Below, piece by piece: positions 4,839-5,907 of a stretch of 5,907 nucleotides of DNA. The notes below the pieces were generated by a model that made no database searches, had not been told where the DNA came from, and saw only the letters and a list, made by a program, of their open reading frames with translations. Both the position numbers and the translations under genes were made by a program. The stretch comes from Chitinispirillales bacterium (GTDB lineage: Bacteria; Fibrobacterota; Chitinivibrionia; Chitinivibrionales; Chitinispirillaceae). The stretch spans positions 1 through 5,907 of the forward strand of contig JAIRUL010000298.1 of the NCBI GenBank assembly GCA_031254445.1. Reading direction: 5' to 3'. Numbering within the stretch: position 1 is the stretch's first letter; every line of letters starts with the position of its first letter.

Positions 4839-5849
4839 ATGCGGCTGCGATTTTTAGACGGGCTGAAAGATCGGCTAGACATGCGCCTCGCGCTATACAC
4901 CGGCGCGCGGCAGTTCGCCATAATATTTGCCGCCGGCCTCCTGATAAAGCTCTTTGTCTGCGACTCCGTAAAGATGGACGGCTCGCAAATGGAACCGGCG
5001 CTATTGCAAGGCGACAGAATGCTAATACTCAAAGCGCCCTACGCGACGCCGATAATAAACGGCATCTTCTCGCACGAAAACAAACAGGCGGTAGTAGCGC
5101 TGCCCGCGCCCGCCGGCACGAAAACCATCCTGAGGGTCGCGGCCGTGTCCGGCGACACGGTGAGCGTTGACAACGGGCAATTCTACCGCAACCGCTACGC
5201 CTCGGAGCGCTTCCGCAAAGACACCGTGAGCTTAGACGTCATCGCGGCGGAGTACTCGCCAGCAGACTTCATGGCCCCTTACAGAGTCCCCGCGCCCAAA
5301 GACTACATCGCTTTCGGAGAGCTTACGCTGCGCGACCTCATCTTCGCCTACTCCGCCCTCCGCCAAGAGAAATCAAACGCCCGCATAAAAGCGTTCGCAA
5401 TGATAGGCGACTCGATAATAGAAAATTACCGTATAGAAAACTTTTCGTTCTACAGCGGCCCGATAGACTCGATACCGGACGAGCTCGCCTTAAACTGGTT
5501 CTTTTGGGATAGGCTGCAAGGGTACTTGAACATTCTGAATAGCGGCGGCGGCGACGATGGCGACGGCGACGGCGGCGGGAACGCAATCGGGAATTGGAGC
5601 GGCGAAAGGGTGCAGCTTGCGTTCTCCGTCTTCAAGGGCAAGAAAGAGATAGCGGGGTTCAAAGTGAAAAAACGCTATATGTTCTTAATGGGCGACAACT
5701 GGACGGGGGCGAAAGACTCTAGGTATTTTGGGCCGGTGGCGAGCGGGAGGGTGCGGGGGAGGCCGGTAATGACGCTTTGGGGATGGCATACCGGGGAGGA
5801 TGGGAAGACTAGGTTTGGGGGGGGGAGAATTTTTAAGTTTGTGCGATAG
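4839..5849 (+). CDS. Signal peptidase I (S26) homologue lacking the catalytic Ser-Lys dyad
   Basis: This 336-residue protein has one N-terminal transmembrane segment (about 24-41) and a large presumed periplasmic domain. Family boxes are recognisable: DGSQMEPALLQGDRM (47-61) matches box B, ILRVAAVSGDTV (97-108) matches box D, and MGDNWTGAKDSRYFG (284-298) matches box E. Aligned to E. coli LepB, catalytic Ser90 is Gln50, catalytic Lys145 is Leu98 and supporting Ser278 is Ala291, while GD, GDN and DSR are kept. A Ser sits one residue early (Ser49) and a Lys three early (Lys95), but neither is in register. The protein should not cleave signal peptides by the known mechanism. It may be a membrane-anchored pseudo-peptidase, so another active signal peptidase is expected in the genome. 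AGGGAG precedes the ATG by nine bases, and the gene is transcribed with lepA. A Gly/Asp tract lies at 236-247. Confidence 0.88.
   Translation: MRLRFLDGLKDRLDMRLALYTGARQFAIIFAAGLLIKLFVCDSVKMDGSQMEPALLQGDRMLILKAPYATPIINGIFSHENKQAVVALPAPAGTKTILRVAAVSGDTVSVDNGQFYRNRYASERFRKDTVSLDVIAAEYSPADFMAPYRVPAPKDYIAFGELTLRDLIFAYSALRQEKSNARIKAFAMIGDSIIENYRIENFSFYSGPIDSIPDELALNWFFWDRLQGYLNILNSGGGDDGDGDGGGNAIGNWSGERVQLAFSVFKGKKEIAGFKVKKRYMFLMGDNWTGAKDSRYFGPVASGRVRGRPVMTLWGWHTGEDGKTRFGGGRIFKFVR
5544..5579 (+). repeat. GGC/GAC codon tract encoding a Gly/Asp linker in the S26 homologue
   Basis: Twelve consecutive codons are GGC, GAC, GAT or GGG, encoding GGGDDGDGDGGG (residues 236-247). It lies in the region between boxes D and E, which is about 180 residues against roughly 125 in E. 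coli LepB. The tract is probably a flexible slippage-prone linker. The alternating Asp pattern could bind Ca2+ in a periplasmic setting, but it has no recognised EF-hand or RTX spacing. Confidence 0.7.
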
Positions 5850-5874
5850 CCTGAGGCCGTAGGCCGAAGGCTTT
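5848..5874 (+). terminator. Hairpin at the lepA/S26 operon end, terminator-like but lacking a T-run
   Basis: AGCCT (5848-5852), GA, GGCC (5855-5858), loop GTA, GGCC (5862-5865), GA, AGGCT (5868-5872) fold into a symmetric hairpin. Its two facing GA dinucleotides can form tandem sheared G-A pairs. It starts inside the TAG stop codon (5847-5849). The downstream bases are TT then A-rich, so a classical rho-independent terminator is uncertain; it may instead be a dispersed palindromic element. Confidence 0.4.
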
Positions 5875-5878
5875 AAAA

Positions 5879-5907
5879 TCAAAATCTTTTAAATCTTTTA
5901 AATCTTT
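5879..5907. repeat. 9-bp tandem repeats after the S26 gene, running off the window
   Basis: AAATCTTTT occurs at 5882-5890 and 5891-5899, and a third copy begins at 5900 and is cut off at the edge. The stretch begins TCAAAATCTTT (5879-5889), identical to 2746-2756 downstream of the Mur ligase gene, where a diverged second unit (AAATTCTTTT) follows. TCAAAATCT occurs a third time at 2896-2904. This suggests a dispersed intergenic repeat family placed after gene ends. Confidence 0.55.

Noticed and set aside
4238..5170. 310-codon plus-strand open frame crossing the lepA-S26 junction
   Set aside because: It is rich in Arg, Ala and His with no recognisable domain, and it overlaps two clearly conserved genes in another frame. 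This is the usual shadow of GC-biased coding sequence.

Overview
The window suggests a diderm, probably meso-DAP-type bacterium with moderately high GC in its genes and AT-rich gaps between them. I cannot fix the phylum from motifs alone; a PVC-type (Verrucomicrobia-like) or spirochaete-like host is a low-confidence guess. There are five protein genes in three transcription units. No rRNA, tRNA, CRISPR array or transposase gene was found.

Layout. (1) 1-530, minus strand: a LOG-type nucleotide phosphoribohydrolase whose C-terminus lies beyond the left edge, with its own extended -10 promoter at 585-614. (2) 531-788: a divergent AT-rich intergenic region with a perfect 24-bp A-tract/T-tract palindrome and a candidate promoter for the plus-strand genes. 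(3) 789-2742, plus strand: a two-gene operon of a leaderless YkuD-fold L,D-transpeptidase homologue and a MurC/Mpl-like Mur ligase, overlapping by 17 nt with a strong internal Shine-Dalgarno. (4) 2743-3026: a hairpin-rich intergenic region with a probable terminator and a second copy of the last coding segment of the Mur ligase gene. (5) 3027-5849: lepA (elongation factor 4) followed after 6 nt by a signal peptidase I (S26) homologue. (6) 5848-5907: an intergenic hairpin and 9-bp tandem repeats related to the sequence that follows the Mur ligase gene.

How the genes may work together. The leaderless YkuD protein and the Mur ligase fit a cytosolic murein-recycling pair: the first would trim the terminal D-Ala from recovered tetrapeptide, the second would reattach the tripeptide to UDP-MurNAc. 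LepA acts on the ribosome. The lepB-like product keeps the signal peptidase fold motifs but lacks the catalytic Ser, the catalytic Lys and the supporting Ser, so it is predicted to be a membrane-anchored pseudo-protease or a very divergent enzyme. This is the most surprising observation in the window, followed by the YkuD/Mur ligase pairing and the duplicated gene tail at 2912-2952.
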